The notes beneath the pieces were generated by a model that was given only the letters and a program-made list of their open reading frames with translations, was not told the origin of the DNA and ran no database searches. From assembly GCF_003856495.1 (NCBI RefSeq), contig NZ_CP034118.1, positions 1,220,001-1,284,000 of the forward strand: 64,000 nt of DNA, written 5' to 3'. Below are positions 52,042-62,531 of this stretch, in pieces. The position numbers were made by a program, and so were the translations under genes. Numbering within the stretch: the first letter of the stretch is position 1; each line of letters starts with the position of its first letter. This stretch comes from Staphylospora marina (GTDB taxonomy: Bacteria > Bacillota > Bacilli > Thermoactinomycetales > Thermoactinomycetaceae).

Positions 52042-53550
52042 TTGAGAGCCGTTTTGTCGCCGGAAGAAGTGTTCCGGCTTTCCCGCCGGTTTTCATGCAT
52101 TCCCGTCATGATTGAAACGGATGCCGCCGAGGAAACGCCGATTCGGCTGTATGCCCGGATGAGCCGAAAGCACGGATCGTTTCTGTTGATCAAGCAGCGG
52201 TTTGCCTGGATCGCGGACGATCCCGTCCGGTGTATGCGCAGCCATCGGGGGAGCTGGTTTCTCCGCGATGGGCAAGGGCGGATCCTCCCGGTGACGGACC
52301 CGGATCCGTTTGTTTGGTTGAAAAAAGAGTTGGAGCGAAACCGGTTTCCCCGATTGTCCGGATGCCCGCCGCTGGCGGGGGGGATGGCCGGCTGGATCGG
52401 CTTCGGATCGGTTCGGTTTTTGGAGCCGAACCGTCCGGTAACCCGTCATCCGAACGAGGATCCGGACATCTGCCTGATGCGGTTTGATCGAATGTCGGTC
52501 ATGGACCAAAAACGCGGCAAGTTGTGGTTCACGGAAGTGCTGAAGATTCCGGACGGAATCGGAAAATCGGAAATGTTCGCCCTGTACGGGCAGGCCGTTC
52601 AGAGGTTGATGACCTGGGCCGGGGAGTTGCTTTCCCGTCCGGTGAGGTTGTCCGAGCCGGCGTTTGACATGGAATTTCCCGTGCGGGAAACGGATGTTTG
52701 CGGATGGACCGAAGAGACCGACCCACACGCCTTCCATGAGTCGGTAAGGCAGGTGAAGGAACGGATCGCGTCCGGCGACGTGTTTCAGGTGGTGCTTTCC
52801 CGAAGCTGGTCACGCCCGCGGATGGCGGACCCTTTGGATGTGTTGAGAGTGTTGGAGAGGATCAATCCGTCGCCTTACCTGTTTTTGATGGAAACGGAAG
52901 AAGAGTCATTGGTGGGCGCTTCTCCGGAAACGCTGGTCCGTGTCACGGACGGCCGGGCGGAGGTGCATCCCATCGCCGGAACCCGCCCCCGGGGATCGAC
53001 ACCTGCGGAGGATGAACGTCTCGCCGCGGAATTGTCGGGCGACGAAAAGGAACGCGCCGAACATGTGATGCTGGTGGATTTGGCGCGGAACGATCTCGGC
53101 AAGGTGGCGGTGTCCGGCACGGTGCGGGTGTCCTCCCGGATGAAGGTGGAACGGTATTCCCGTGTGATGCATCTCGTGTCCCGGGTTGAGGCCGGTCTGA
53201 AAGAGGGGCATACGGCAGTCGAGGCGTTCCGTGCGTGTTTTCCCGCCGGAACCGTGTCCGGAGCTCCGAAGGTGAAGGCGTTGGAATGGATCGCCCGGCT
53301 GGAGCCGTCGCCGCGCGGTTGGTACGCCGGTGCCGGCGTGCTGTTCGGCGGAAACGGGGATATGGATTCCTGGATTTTGATCCGAACGGCACGGTTTGCA
53401 AAAGAGAAGGTGACGGTCCGGACGGGAGCGGGCATCGTGGCCGATTCCGAACCGGAACGGGAAGCGGAAGAGACGGAAAACAAGGCAGCCGCATTGTTTC
53501 GGGCAATCCGTCTGGCCGAGATGACTGCGGTGGGGGAGGGAAGCCCATGA
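52042..53550 (+). CDS. trpE: Anthranilate synthase component I
   Basis: A 502-residue enzyme converting chorismate to anthranilate. C-terminal chorismate-binding half is clear: ASPETLVRV, HPIAGTRPRG, ERAEHVMLVDLARNDLGKV, FPAGTVSGAPKVKA, GAGIVADSEPEREAEE. TTG start at 52042 with GGAGGG six bases upstream; longer reading of the frame would begin inside the TRAP site. The glutaminase subunit TrpG is not in this operon, so as in B. subtilis it is presumably supplied by PabA from a folate operon. Stop overlaps trpD (ATGA). Confidence 0.96.
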   Translation: MRAVLSPEEVFRLSRRFSCIPVMIETDAAEETPIRLYARMSRKHGSFLLIKQRFAWIADDPVRCMRSHRGSWFLRDGQGRILPVTDPDPFVWLKKELERNRFPRLSGCPPLAGGMAGWIGFGSVRFLEPNRPVTRHPNEDPDICLMRFDRMSVMDQKRGKLWFTEVLKIPDGIGKSEMFALYGQAVQRLMTWAGELLSRPVRLSEPAFDMEFPVRETDVCGWTEETDPHAFHESVRQVKERIASGDVFQVVLSRSWSRPRMADPLDVLRVLERINPSPYLFLMETEEESLVGASPETLVRVTDGRAEVHPIAGTRPRGSTPAEDERLAAELSGDEKERAEHVMLVDLARNDLGKVAVSGTVRVSSRMKVERYSRVMHLVSRVEAGLKEGHTAVEAFRACFPAGTVSGAPKVKALEWIARLEPSPRGWYAGAGVLFGGNGDMDSWILIRTARFAKEKVTVRTGAGIVADSEPEREAEETENKAAALFRAIRLAEMTAVGEGSP

Positions 53551-54575
53551 GTGACCGTTTGCTTGAGAAGGTGCTGAACGGGATGGATTTGACCCGGGAG
53601 GAAGCCGGGAGGCTGATGGAGAGGATGATCGACGGAGGGTTGACTTCCGCCAAAACGGCCTCCTGGTTGACCGCCTTGCGGATGAAAGGGGAATCGGTCG
53701 AAGAACTCGCCGGTTTCGCCGAAGTGCTTCGTCAACGGGCCGTACGCGTGCATTTGACGGATCCGGATGCGGTGGATACCTGCGGCACGGGAGGTGACGG
53801 TGGGCGAACGTTCAACATTTCCACGGCAGCCGCCATCGTTGCCGCCTCGGCGGGAGTGACGGTCGCCAAACACGGAAACCGGGCCGTATCGGGGAAAACG
53901 GGGAGTGCGGATGTGTTGGAAGCCTTGGGCGTGGAGATTCCTCAACACGAAAAGCTGGCGGAACGGATGCTCCGGAAGACGGGCATCGCGTTCCTGCATG
54001 CCCCGCTTTACCACCGGGCGCTGAAACGAGTGGGGCCGATCCGGCGCGAACTGGGTTTCCGCACCGTGTTCAACCTGTTGGGGCCGTTGGTCAATCCGGC
54101 GGGGGTCAAACGGCAATTGGTGGGGGTGTTCCATCCCCGGCTGACTTCCGTGCTGGCCCGGGTGCTCGGAGAACTGGGGGCTCATCGGGCGATGGTGGTG
54201 AGCGGATTCGACGGGCTGGACGAGATCACCGTCACGGGCCCGAGCCTTGTCAGCGAGTGGAGGGACGGACGGGTGTACACCTATGAGGTGTCTCCGGAGG
54301 ATGTCGGTCTTTCCCGTTGGCGGCCCGAAGAGATTCGTGCCGACAGTCCCCGGGAGAGTGCGCACATGATCTTGAAGGTGTTGGGCGGTGAATCCGGTGC
54401 ACCGAGAGATGCCGTGCTTCTGAACGCCGGTGCCGTGCTGATGATGGCGGACAGGGCATCCACGCTGGAAGAAGGGGTCCGGTTGGCCGCGGATGCCGTC
54501 GATTCGGGACGGGCGCTGCGACGGCTGGAAAACTGGGCGAGGATTTCCCGGGAGGTGCGGCACATTGTATCTTGA
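53547..54575 (+). CDS. trpD: Anthranilate phosphoribosyltransferase
   Basis: A 342-residue enzyme joining anthranilate to PRPP. Signature motifs: DTCGTGGDGGRTFNISTA, VAKHGNRAVSGKTGSADVLEALG and FNLLGPLVNPAG. ATG overlaps the trpE stop by four bases. Its own last eleven bases overlap the trpC start. Confidence 0.97.
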   Translation: MSDRLLEKVLNGMDLTREEAGRLMERMIDGGLTSAKTASWLTALRMKGESVEELAGFAEVLRQRAVRVHLTDPDAVDTCGTGGDGGRTFNISTAAAIVAASAGVTVAKHGNRAVSGKTGSADVLEALGVEIPQHEKLAERMLRKTGIAFLHAPLYHRALKRVGPIRRELGFRTVFNLLGPLVNPAGVKRQLVGVFHPRLTSVLARVLGELGAHRAMVVSGFDGLDEITVTGPSLVSEWRDGRVYTYEVSPEDVGLSRWRPEEIRADSPRESAHMILKVLGGESGAPRDAVLLNAGAVLMMADRASTLEEGVRLAADAVDSGRALRRLENWARISREVRHIVS

Positions 54576-55359
54576 GCGAATATTGGAAGGAAAGCGGGAA
54601 GAAATCAGGCGGCTTCGTCAGGTGTACCGCGGTGAATATTTCAGAAAGCGGGTGATTTCGTTTGAACCTGCCCGATCGTTGCGAAAAGCGGTGGAGCGGC
54701 ATGTCGGGATGCCCCTCATCGCGGAGATCAAGCCTGCATCTCCTTCGAAGGGAACGATCCGCAAAGACGTCCTCCCCGAAGTTCGGGCCGTACAGTACCG
54801 GGAAGGCGGAGCCGCCGCCGTCTCCGTGCTGACAGAACGTCAATTCTTCCACGGGGCACCGGAATGGCTGATGCGCGTCAGGCGGGTGGTGGAACTTCCC
54901 GTTTTGCGCAAGGATTTCATTCTCGATCCGGTGCAACTGGTGGAAAGCCGTTGGCTGGGAGCCGATGCGGTGCTGCTGATCGCATCCATCCTGGAACCCG
55001 GGGAACTTCGCAGCCTGGTGCATCAAGCCCGCGAACTCGGACTGGAAACGTTGGTGGAAATTCATGAAGAGGGGGAGTTGCCCGCCGCGCTGGCCGCCGG
55101 GCCGGACCTGATCGGCATCAACAACCGGGATCTGTCCACGTTTGAGACGGACTTGTCCGTCACGGAACGCCTTCTTCCGCTGGTCCCGCCGGGCATCCCG
55201 GTGATCGGTGAGAGCGGCATTGCGTCTCCCGATGATGTGGTCCGCCTGAGGAGAGCCGGAGTCAGCGGGGTTTTGGTCGGAGAATGTCTGATGCGCCAAG
55301 AAGATCCCGTGACGGCCGTCCGGGAGTTGATCGGTGCGGGAGTGGATTGTGCCGGATGA
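54565..55359 (+). CDS. trpC: Indole-3-glycerol phosphate synthase
   Basis: A 264-residue TIM-barrel enzyme. PLIAEIKPASPSKGTI, AAAVSVLTERQFFHG, PVLRKDFILD with the catalytic lysine, and IGINNRDLSTFETD are typical. The TTG start at 54565 has GGGAGGTG about seven bases upstream and lies inside trpD, giving translational coupling; the frame is open further upstream but without similarity. Confidence 0.95.
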   Translation: MYLERILEGKREEIRRLRQVYRGEYFRKRVISFEPARSLRKAVERHVGMPLIAEIKPASPSKGTIRKDVLPEVRAVQYREGGAAAVSVLTERQFFHGAPEWLMRVRRVVELPVLRKDFILDPVQLVESRWLGADAVLLIASILEPGELRSLVHQARELGLETLVEIHEEGELPAALAAGPDLIGINNRDLSTFETDLSVTERLLPLVPPGIPVIGESGIASPDDVVRLRRAGVSGVLVGECLMRQEDPVTAVRELIGAGVDCAG

Positions 55360-56012
55360 AGAGCATCCATGTGAAATTGTGCGGATTTCGCAGGCCGGAA
55401 GAGGTGCGGGAAGCGGCCGCTCTTGAGGTGGACCGGATCGGATTCATTTTGGCCCGGGGCCGTCGCAGAAGCGTCGAACCGGAAGTGTTTCCGGATCTGG
55501 TACGGGAGGCGGGCCCGGACCGGTCCGTCGGGGTGCTGGTGGATCCCGCAATGGAGGAGATCGGAACTTGGCTGGACCGTGCAACATGGAAAACGGTTCA
55601 ACTGTGCGGAGGGGAGTCTCCCGACTTCTGCCGGCGGGTGAAAGAAACGTTCGGGCTCTCCGTCATCAAGGTGTTTCATGTGTGCCAATGCGGGAAACAG
55701 CCCGCGTTTCCGCTGGATGCATATGCCTCTTCCGTGGATGCTTTTTTGCTGGACGCCTTCGCGCCGGAGGGAGGTGGTGGAGGGAAGACGTTTGACTGGA
55801 ACCTCATCCCTCCCGTTCTGGACCGGTGCAGACGCTTGGGAAAACCACTGTGGGTGGCCGGCGGATTGACGGCGAGCAATGTCGGAAAGCTGCTTGGCCG
55901 GATCCGGCCTGACGGGGTGGACGTCTCCGGCGGAATCGAAAGAAACGGCAAAAAATGCCCCGAAACCATGAAGCGGTTCCTGAAAGAGGTGAGAAGCCAT
56001 GAAGACACTTGA
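55356..56012 (+). CDS. trpF: Phosphoribosylanthranilate isomerase
   Basis: A 218-residue TIM-barrel isomerase. Catalytic cysteine in [11 protein letters not shown], catalytic aspartate in FLLDAF; also [16 protein letters not shown] and [14 protein letters not shown] near the end. ATG overlaps the trpC stop by four bases; its end overlaps trpB by 14 bases. Confidence 0.95.
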   Translation: MKSIHVKLCGFRRPEEVREAAALEVDRIGFILARGRRRSVEPEVFPDLVREAGPDRSVGVLVDPAMEEIGTWLDRATWKTVQLCGGESPDFCRRVKETFGLSVIKVFHVCQCGKQPAFPLDAYASSVDAFLLDAFAPEGGGGGKTFDWNLIPPVLDRCRRLGKPLWVAGGLTASNVGKLLGRIRPDGVDVSGGIERNGKKCPETMKRFLKEVRSHEDT

Positions 56013-57228
56013 CGAGCAAATGACGGAAGCGGCGGGGAAGTTCGGCAGGTTTGGCGGAAGATTTGTTCCGGAAACGCTGATGAGTCCCCTGTCGGAAGTG
56101 GAAAGGGCGTTCGGGGATGCGATCCGGGACGAAGAATTCATGCAGAAATGGTCGGGACTGTTGAGGAACTTCAGCGGCCGGCCGACCCCTCTCACATACG
56201 CCGCACGTTTGACCGAACATGCGGGAGGCGCCCGCATCTTCCTCAAGCGGGAAGATCTCAATCACACCGGCGCACACAAGATCAACAATGCATTGGGCCA
56301 AGCGCTTCTGGCGAAACGGATGGGCAAGAAAAAGGTACTGGCCGAAACGGGAGCGGGGCAACACGGGGTTGCATCCGCCACCGCCGCCGCCCTGCTGGGG
56401 CTTGCATGTGACGTGTACATGGGAGAAGAAGACATGTGTCGGCAGGAACTGAACGTGTTCCGGATGCAGCTTTTGGGGGCCCGCGTGATTCCGGTGACGA
56501 CGGGCAGCCGGACTCTGAAGGATGCCACCAATGAGGCGCTCAGGGCGTGGTCCCGTCAAGCGGAAACGGCCTATTATCTCCTCGGATCCGCGGTGGGGCC
56601 CCATCCGTATCCGCGGATGGTGAAAACGTTTCAACGGGTGATCGGTGACGAGGCGAGGGCGCAGCTTTTGGAGGCGGAAGGCCGTTTGCCGGATCATGCC
56701 GTTGCCTGCGTGGGGGGAGGAAGCAACGCGATCGGGCTGTTTGCCGCGTTTCTGGATGATCGGTCCGTTTCACTGCACGGGGTGGAAGCGGCCGGAGAAG
56801 GACTTCATACCGGACGTCACGCGGCGGCGGTGTGTCAGGGGAGACCGGGAATCCTGCACGGCATGCACAGTTTGTTTTTGCAGGATGAGACGGGTTTGGT
56901 AAAACAGGCCCATTCCGTTTCCGCCGGACTTGATTATCCGGGCGTGGGGCCGGAGCATGCGTTTCTTCACGAGACGGGGAGGGTGCGCTATGCGGCGGTG
57001 ACGGACAGGGAAGCGCTGCATGCCGTGGATCTCCTTTGCAGGCTGGAGGGAATCCTGCCGGCCCTCGAATCGGCACATGCGGTGGCTGAAGCTGTGAAGA
57101 TCGCTTCCCGCTTGCCGAAGGACAAGGTGGTGCTGGTATGTCTGTCCGGTCGGGGAGACAAGGATGTGGGTACCATCCGGGATGCATGGGGAGGGAAGGC
57201 GCATGCATCGTTTGAAGACGTCGTTTGA
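55999..57228 (+). CDS. trpB: Tryptophan synthase beta chain
   Basis: A 409-residue PLP enzyme condensing indole with serine. PLP lysine in [17 protein letters not shown], substrate loop [10 protein letters not shown], phosphate loop [10 protein letters not shown], and [10 protein letters not shown] near the C-terminus. ATG at 55999 starts within trpF. Normal TrpB1 type that partners TrpA. Confidence 0.97.
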   Translation: MKTLDEQMTEAAGKFGRFGGRFVPETLMSPLSEVERAFGDAIRDEEFMQKWSGLLRNFSGRPTPLTYAARLTEHAGGARIFLKREDLNHTGAHKINNALGQALLAKRMGKKKVLAETGAGQHGVASATAAALLGLACDVYMGEEDMCRQELNVFRMQLLGARVIPVTTGSRTLKDATNEALRAWSRQAETAYYLLGSAVGPHPYPRMVKTFQRVIGDEARAQLLEAEGRLPDHAVACVGGGSNAIGLFAAFLDDRSVSLHGVEAAGEGLHTGRHAAAVCQGRPGILHGMHSLFLQDETGLVKQAHSVSAGLDYPGVGPEHAFLHETGRVRYAAVTDREALHAVDLLCRLEGILPALESAHAVAEAVKIASRLPKDKVVLVCLSGRGDKDVGTIRDAWGGKAHASFEDVV

Positions 57229-58000
57229 AAAACCCGGAAGCCGGGTCATCCCGTTTTTGATGGCGGGGGATCCGGATCCGGGCACCACGCTGGAATTGAT
57301 GCGGCTGCTCGCGGAAGAGGGGGTGACCGCCATTGAACTGGGGGTTCCGTTTTCCGATCCGGTGGCGGACGGCCCCGTGATCCAGGCCGCATCCGGACGT
57401 GCGCTTGACCGGGGCGTCCGGTTGCCGGACGTGTTTCGGCTCGGGAGATCTTTTCGCGAAAGCGATCCCGACACTCCGCTCATTCTCTTCTCCTATGCCA
57501 ATCCGATCTATTGTCACGGTGTGGAGCGGGCGGCGGAGGAATCGGCCGCTTGCGGCTTTGACGGATGGATCATTCCCGATGTGCCTGTGGAAGAGAGCGG
57601 ACCTTGGAAAAAGGCGGCGGAAAGTCGGGGGTTGGCCCTGATCCCCCTTGTGGCTCCCACGTCGTCGGAGCGGATTCGCCGCATCGTCGCGGAAGCATCC
57701 GGGTTTGTATACTGTGTGTCTTCCCTCGGAACGACCGGTGTCAGGTCCCGGTTTGACGACCGTCTGGAGCGGACGGTGGCGGCGGTGAAAGACACGGTGC
57801 CCTTGCCGGTGGCGGTCGGGTTCGGGGTTTCCGGGAGAGAACAAAGCCGGCGGATCCGGGAGTTTGCCGACGCGGTGGTGATAGGAAGCGCGCTCGTCAA
57901 GCGAATCCACGATGCTCGGTTTCTTCTGTCCGAAGGTTCGAAGCGACGGGAAGCCATGGAGGCGATTCGGGCATTTGTCAGAGAAGTCAAATCAGAGTAA
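57203..58000 (+). CDS. trpA: Tryptophan synthase alpha chain
   Basis: A 265-residue TIM-barrel subunit releasing indole from indole-glycerol phosphate. Catalytic glutamate in [19 protein letters not shown] with the aspartate following, and GFGVSGREQ near the end. ATG at 57203 with GGGGAGGGAAGG upstream; overlaps trpB by 26 bases. Last trp gene; hisC begins 36 bases later. Confidence 0.96.
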   Translation: MHRLKTSFEKPGSRVIPFLMAGDPDPGTTLELMRLLAEEGVTAIELGVPFSDPVADGPVIQAASGRALDRGVRLPDVFRLGRSFRESDPDTPLILFSYANPIYCHGVERAAEESAACGFDGWIIPDVPVEESGPWKKAAESRGLALIPLVAPTSSERIRRIVAEASGFVYCVSSLGTTGVRSRFDDRLERTVAAVKDTVPLPVAVGFGVSGREQSRRIREFADAVVIGSALVKRIHDARFLLSEGSKRREAMEAIRAFVREVKSE

Positions 58001-58036
58001 GATAGAGGCAAAAAGGTCGCGAGAGGAGACCCGTTC

Positions 58037-59137
58037 ATGAAGCCGAAATCAACCGTGCAAGGCTTGCCTGTCTATCAGCCGGGAAAACCCCTGGAAGAAG
58101 TAAAACGGGAACTGGGACTCGAACATGTCATCAAACTGGCGTCCAACGAAAACCCGTTCGGCTGTTCCGACCGGGTGTGGCCGGCGCTTTCCGAAGTCAG
58201 GGACTCTTTTCATCTGTATCCGGAAGGACTGGCGCCGGAACTCAGGGAGAAACTGGCCGAACACCTGGAAGTGGATCCGCTTCGCCTCATCTTCGGCAAC
58301 GGATCGGACGAAATCGTGCAAATGATCGGGCGGGCCTATCTGGAGCCCGGTGCGGAATCCGTCATGGCGGAAATCACCTTTCCGCGGTATGAGACTCACA
58401 CGCGCATCGAAGGAGCCACCGCGGTCAAGATTCCCCTGAAAGACGGAACGCATGATTTGGAAGCGATGCTGGCTGCGGTGAACGAGAAAACCCGTGTGGT
58501 GTGGATCTGCAACCCCAACAATCCGACCGGAACCATTGTCGGAAGGGACGAACTCACCGCTTTTTTGGACCAATTGCCCGAACATGTTCTGGTGGTCATC
58601 GACGAAGCGTATCACGAATACGTGACGGATCCGTCTTATCCCGACACGGTGTCCCTGCTGGACTATGATCCGCGGATCGTGATTTTGCGGACCTTTTCCA
58701 AGATATACGGTTTGGCCGCGTTCCGCGTGGGATACGGCATTGCCCATCCGGACGTGATCCGGGAGCTGAACCGGGTACGGGAACCGTTCAACGTCAACCG
58801 TCTCGCCCAGAAAGCGGCGTTGGCCGCGCTGGAAGACCAGTCGTTCGTGTGGTACTGCCGCAATCAGAATCGCCGGGGAATCGATCTGATCACCAAAAAA
58901 CTGGATGAATGGGGACTTCCTTATTACCCGGCCCACGGAAACTTCATCCTGCTGGAAACCGGCATCCACTCCTCCGAAGTGTTTGAAGACCTGCTTCATC
59001 AGGGAGTCATCGTTCGCGCCGGGCATCTGCTCGGTCATCCGAACCACATCCGGGTCACCGTGGGCACGGAGGAGCAAAACGTGCGATTCCTGGAGGCTCT
59101 CGAATCCTGCCTGAAAAGAAAAAAACGGCTTTCCTGA
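58037..59137 (+). CDS. hisC: Histidinol-phosphate aminotransferase
   Basis: A 366-residue class II PLP aminotransferase. [33 protein letters not shown] and the PLP lysine in [16 protein letters not shown] are present. In bacilli this enzyme at the end of the trp operon also serves tyrosine and phenylalanine synthesis, explaining its location among aromatic genes. tyrA, which follows hisC in B. subtilis, is missing here. Confidence 0.95.
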   Translation: MKPKSTVQGLPVYQPGKPLEEVKRELGLEHVIKLASNENPFGCSDRVWPALSEVRDSFHLYPEGLAPELREKLAEHLEVDPLRLIFGNGSDEIVQMIGRAYLEPGAESVMAEITFPRYETHTRIEGATAVKIPLKDGTHDLEAMLAAVNEKTRVVWICNPNNPTGTIVGRDELTAFLDQLPEHVLVVIDEAYHEYVTDPSYPDTVSLLDYDPRIVILRTFSKIYGLAAFRVGYGIAHPDVIRELNRVREPFNVNRLAQKAALAALEDQSFVWYCRNQNRRGIDLITKKLDEWGLPYYPAHGNFILLETGIHSSEVFEDLLHQGVIVRAGHLLGHPNHIRVTVGTEEQNVRFLEALESCLKRKKRLS

Positions 59138-59219
59138 CGAAACGGATCACATGCCGGACGGTCCGCTTTTTTGGGGCTGTCCGGTCGTTTGTTGTGCAAA
59201 AGAAGCGGAGGGATGTTTC

Positions 59220-60509
59220 ATGTTGATCGTGAACCGCCCGAGGCCGTTTGATCTGGTGCTGGCGGTTCCCGGGGACAAATCGGTCTCTCACCGGGCGGTG
59301 ATGTTGGGAGCGTTGGCGGAAGGAACGAGCGAAATCGAAGGCTTTTTGCCGGGAGACGATTGCTTGTCCACCGTTCGCTGTTTCCGTCAGATGGGAGTGG
59401 AGATCGAGCAGGTGACGGAAACGGTGCTCAAAGTGACCGGACAGGGGCCGGAAGGGTTGCGTGAACCGGGCGATGTGCTGGATGTGGGAAATTCGGGCAC
59501 CACGTTGAGACTGCTCCTCGGCATTTTGGCGGGCTTGCCGTTTTTCTCCACGGTAACGGGGGACGCATCGATCCGCAGAAGACCGATGGGACGCGTGGTG
59601 GAACCGCTGCGGAAAATGGGCGCATTCATTGACGGAAGAAACGGCGGTCGGCTCGCGCCCATCGCGGTGCGCGGAGGGCAGCTTCGCGGGATTGAACACG
59701 AAAGCCCCGTGGCGAGCGCTCAGGTGAAATCCTGTCTGCTATTGGCCGGTCTTTTTGCCGACGGGGAAACGGTGATCCGGGAACCGGCCCGTTCCCGTGA
59801 CCACACCGAACGGATGCTGACGGCGTTCGGTGCGGAGGTGGAAACGGAAGAGCGGGGCGTGCGGATTCGCGGAGGTCAGCGGCTGCAAGCAACGAAGGTG
59901 ACGGTTCCCGGTGACATTTCCTCGGCGGCTTTTCTCTGGGCCGCAGCCTTGATGGTTCCGGGCAGCCGCGTCACGGTCAAAAACGTGGGCCTCAATCCCA
60001 CGCGAACCGGGATTCTCGATGTGTTTCGTCTCATGGGAGCCGAAGTGACCGTGGAAGAAATCAAGGAGTACGGCGGAGAACCCGTGGGCACCGTCACCGT
60101 TTCCGGCGGAAGAGGTCTTGCGGGAGCGGAAATCGGCGGAGGCCTGATCCCGAGGTTGATCGATGAATTGCCGGTGCTCGCCGTGCTTGCCACCCAAGCC
60201 GAGGGAACCACGGTGATCCGAGACGCGGAGGAGCTCCGGGTCAAGGAAACGGACCGCATTGAGACGCTGGCCGGGGAACTTCGCAAATTGGGGGCGAGGG
60301 TGGAAACCACCGCCGATGGCATGATCATCGAAGGGCCCGTCACGTTGCGTGGAGGGTCGGTATCCGGGCACGGAGATCACCGGCTGGCGATGGCCCTTTC
60401 CGTTGCCGGTTTGGCATCCCGGGATCCCGTCAGCGTGTCGCGGACGGAGGCGATCCGGGTGTCATACCCCGGGTTCGAACAAGCGTTGGCATGGATGATG
60501 GACGGATGA
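59220..60509 (+). CDS. aroA: 3-phosphoshikimate 1-carboxyvinyltransferase (EPSP synthase)
   Basis: A 429-residue enzyme joining shikimate-3-phosphate with PEP (aroE in B. subtilis). [52 protein letters not shown] and [10 protein letters not shown] are the family motifs. ATG at 59220 with GCGGAGGG about nine bases upstream; the earlier in-frame start at 59151 has no ribosome site. Last gene of the aromatic supercluster. Confidence 0.96.
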   Translation: MLIVNRPRPFDLVLAVPGDKSVSHRAVMLGALAEGTSEIEGFLPGDDCLSTVRCFRQMGVEIEQVTETVLKVTGQGPEGLREPGDVLDVGNSGTTLRLLLGILAGLPFFSTVTGDASIRRRPMGRVVEPLRKMGAFIDGRNGGRLAPIAVRGGQLRGIEHESPVASAQVKSCLLLAGLFADGETVIREPARSRDHTERMLTAFGAEVETEERGVRIRGGQRLQATKVTVPGDISSAAFLWAAALMVPGSRVTVKNVGLNPTRTGILDVFRLMGAEVTVEEIKEYGGEPVGTVTVSGGRGLAGAEIGGGLIPRLIDELPVLAVLATQAEGTTVIRDAEELRVKETDRIETLAGELRKLGARVETTADGMIIEGPVTLRGGSVSGHGDHRLAMALSVAGLASRDPVSVSRTEAIRVSYPGFEQALAWMMDG

Positions 60510-60541
60510 TCGGGACTGATCAGAAAATTGGAAAAAGTGAT

Positions 60542-60570
60542 TGACCTTGTCCACCGGTTTGCATATAATG
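60542..60570 (+). promoter_or_regulatory. Strong sigma-A promoter after aroA
   Basis: TTGACC, 17-base spacer, TATAAT preceded by TGCA. One of the best consensus promoters in the window; start predicted near 60577. Confidence 0.8.
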
Positions 60571-60576
60571 TGAAGT

Positions 60577-60653
60577 ACAGTATGGTTTCTCTCCACTCCA
60601 TTCCAATATGATGTCCTGTGCAACCGCTCGGTCTCCGAGCGGTTCTTTTTTTT
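60577..60653 (+). ncRNA. Short terminated transcript: small RNA or attenuated leader
   Basis: Between the promoter at 60542-60570 and a strong terminator (AACCGCTCGG / CCGAGCGGTT, 3-base loop, then C and a run of T at 60622-60653) there is only about 75 bases. A 9-codon frame MVSLHSIPI (60583-60612) lies inside but has a weak ribosome site. It may be a small RNA or the leader of the membrane-protein gene at 60696. Confidence 0.45.
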
Positions 60654-60695
60654 GCCCGCGGCTCATAAAAGTGAAAGGGAAGGGGGTTGTCTGTC

Positions 60696-61169
60696 ATGCG
60701 GTTGATCGGAAGATTTCTTTTGGAGACCGCTTTTGTCACCGGGGCGTTTTTGGTGTTGAAAACTTGGTTTTTCCCGTTGGTGATCAATTGGTGGTTTCCG
60801 GATCCCCGCATGGCGGAACCGCTTGTGGAATGGACCGCCGTTCTGGCCGCAACCCTCTTCCTGATCGCGCAGATCGGATTGGGTTCGTCGGGAAAGCATC
60901 AGCACGGTCTTGGTCCCCTTCATGCGGCGGCGGCATTTTGGGGTCTGCATCTCGCCATCGGCTTTGTTCCGGGAATCGCCGCATCTTGGCAAAGCTTGCC
61001 GGGAGATCCGGTGGCTCGGATCTTTTCGGACATGCCGCTTCCTCCGTTCGGATGGATGATGGTCTGCTTTTTGCTTCAACTTCTCGGTCGGGGCATTCGG
61101 ATCGTGGATCCGGAAGCGGACCGGTCGATTCGAGCGAAACGGGCCTTGCGGAAATCGGAAGCATCCTGA
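60696..61169 (+). CDS. Membrane protein of unknown function
   Basis: A 157-residue protein with four hydrophobic helices (FLLETAFVTGAFLVLKTWF, EWTAVLAATLFLIAQIGLG, HAAAAFWGLHLAIGFVPG, FGWMMVCFLLQLLG) and a basic C-terminal tail. No family recognised. GGGAAGGGGG precedes the ATG at 60696. It lies where B. subtilis has ypiA and may be expressed from the promoter at 60542 by read-through. Confidence 0.7.
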   Translation: MRLIGRFLLETAFVTGAFLVLKTWFFPLVINWWFPDPRMAEPLVEWTAVLAATLFLIAQIGLGSSGKHQHGLGPLHAAAAFWGLHLAIGFVPGIAASWQSLPGDPVARIFSDMPLPPFGWMMVCFLLQLLGRGIRIVDPEADRSIRAKRALRKSEAS

Positions 61170-61294
61170 CGGAGTGTCCATCCGGAGATCCCCGGAGATT
61201 CCACCCGAATCGGGTCGGTTCGGTGATTATCCGTTAACGGATTCGTCCAAAATGGGAATGAAAAGGGAATCATTTCCAAGGAGGGCGGATCTTT

Positions 61295-62404
61295 GTGAGG
61301 ATTGCAGACTGGTTGACGTATGCCGACATCGAACATTTGCGAAGACTGAACCGATTTTACGGAACGGGCGGGGAAAAGATTCATTCCAAACATGAACTCA
61401 TCGTTTCCCTGCTGCAGGTGATGGGCCGCAAGCCGCCGTTGCGCCGGAACATGGAACAATTAAGCGAAGCCGAACAACGGTTCCTGGAACTGATCGTTCT
61501 GGATCCCACGCCGGCGTTCACGATGGAGGAGCTGAAAGCCAAAGCCGCGGCGGCTTCGAACGACGAGGCCGACATGGCACGGGAATTGATCACGGGGGCC
61601 GTTTCCAGGGGATGGCTGTTTCCCGGATACTCTCCCCAGACGCAACATTTGTATCACATTCCGTCCGATCTTCGGGAGAGGATGCTCGAATTGTTGTGCG
61701 AGCCGTTTGCGGGAGACGTCTCTTCCACGCCTCCGGAGGTATACCGGGACGAACAGGGACAGATGGTGGCCGACTTGGTCCATTTCCTGGATTTTCTGCG
61801 GGGGGACATCGTGCGTCTCACCAATGAAGGGGCGATTTGGCGGCAACAGCAAAAACAGCTGTTCAAAACCTTTTTCATCCCCGAGGAGCCGATTTCGGAA
61901 AAATCTCCGCGTTTCGGTTTCGGCAGAAAATATCATCTTTATCCGGACCGGTTTTCGCTTTTGTACGATTATGCATGGTATCACGGGTACATATTGGAAG
62001 ACGAAGAAGGATATTTGTGTTTGACGGACAAGGGAATCGGGAAAATATCAGATACCCTCGATGAAGGAGCATCGATCTTCCGTTTCTGGATCCGACTGTA
62101 CCGGAAACCCGTCCCTCATCTGCCCGTGGTGATCCGCTGGATCGGTTTGCTCGGTGCAAAGGGATGGATCGGTGTGGACACGGTCAAATCCGCCGTCATG
62201 TCATGGATATCGCCGTTCTATTATGAAACCCCGGACAGTCTGTTCGTCAAGATCCTGAAGATGATGTCCCATCTGGGCGTGATCCGGATCGGTTCGGAAC
62301 AGGGAAGAGACCGATTGACACTGACCGAATCCGGACGGGAGTGGCTTGCCGGAACATCCGCCTTCCGGGAACGCGTCATCGAGGAGGGATTCATTCCCGG
62401 TTGA
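61295..62404 (+). CDS. Uncharacterised soluble protein, possibly winged-helix
   Basis: A 369-residue protein without signal or membrane segment. N-terminal part: WLTYADIEHLRRLNRFYG, then LSEAEQRFLELIVLDPTPAF; the second half has alternating helix-strand blocks ending LTESGREWLAG and YLCLTDKGIGK, which look like winged-helix repeats (a lysine- or arginine-rich wing after LTDxG). No enzyme motif seen. GTG start at 61295 after AAGGAGGG. It occupies the ypiA position in the aroA-ypiB interval; YpiA itself is a TPR protein and this is not similar. Confidence 0.72.
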   Translation: MRIADWLTYADIEHLRRLNRFYGTGGEKIHSKHELIVSLLQVMGRKPPLRRNMEQLSEAEQRFLELIVLDPTPAFTMEELKAKAAAASNDEADMARELITGAVSRGWLFPGYSPQTQHLYHIPSDLRERMLELLCEPFAGDVSSTPPEVYRDEQGQMVADLVHFLDFLRGDIVRLTNEGAIWRQQQKQLFKTFFIPEEPISEKSPRFGFGRKYHLYPDRFSLLYDYAWYHGYILEDEEGYLCLTDKGIGKISDTLDEGASIFRFWIRLYRKPVPHLPVVIRWIGLLGAKGWIGVDTVKSAVMSWISPFYYETPDSLFVKILKMMSHLGVIRIGSEQGRDRLTLTESGREWLAGTSAFRERVIEEGFIPG

Positions 62405-62531
62405 GCCCCGGGAGGAAACAGAGGTTCCGGTGGCGAATTTATCATAAATAAGACGGAAACGATTCCTGCGTTTCTGCCTTTCCTCAATCAAATAGACATA
62501 ATATTCTTTAAAAGCAGAGTGGAGGGGAAGG

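Noticed and set aside
59100..59185. Terminator between hisC and aroA
   Set aside because: A T-run follows CGGACGGTCCG, but the palindrome leaves no room for a loop, so a functional hairpin is doubtful.
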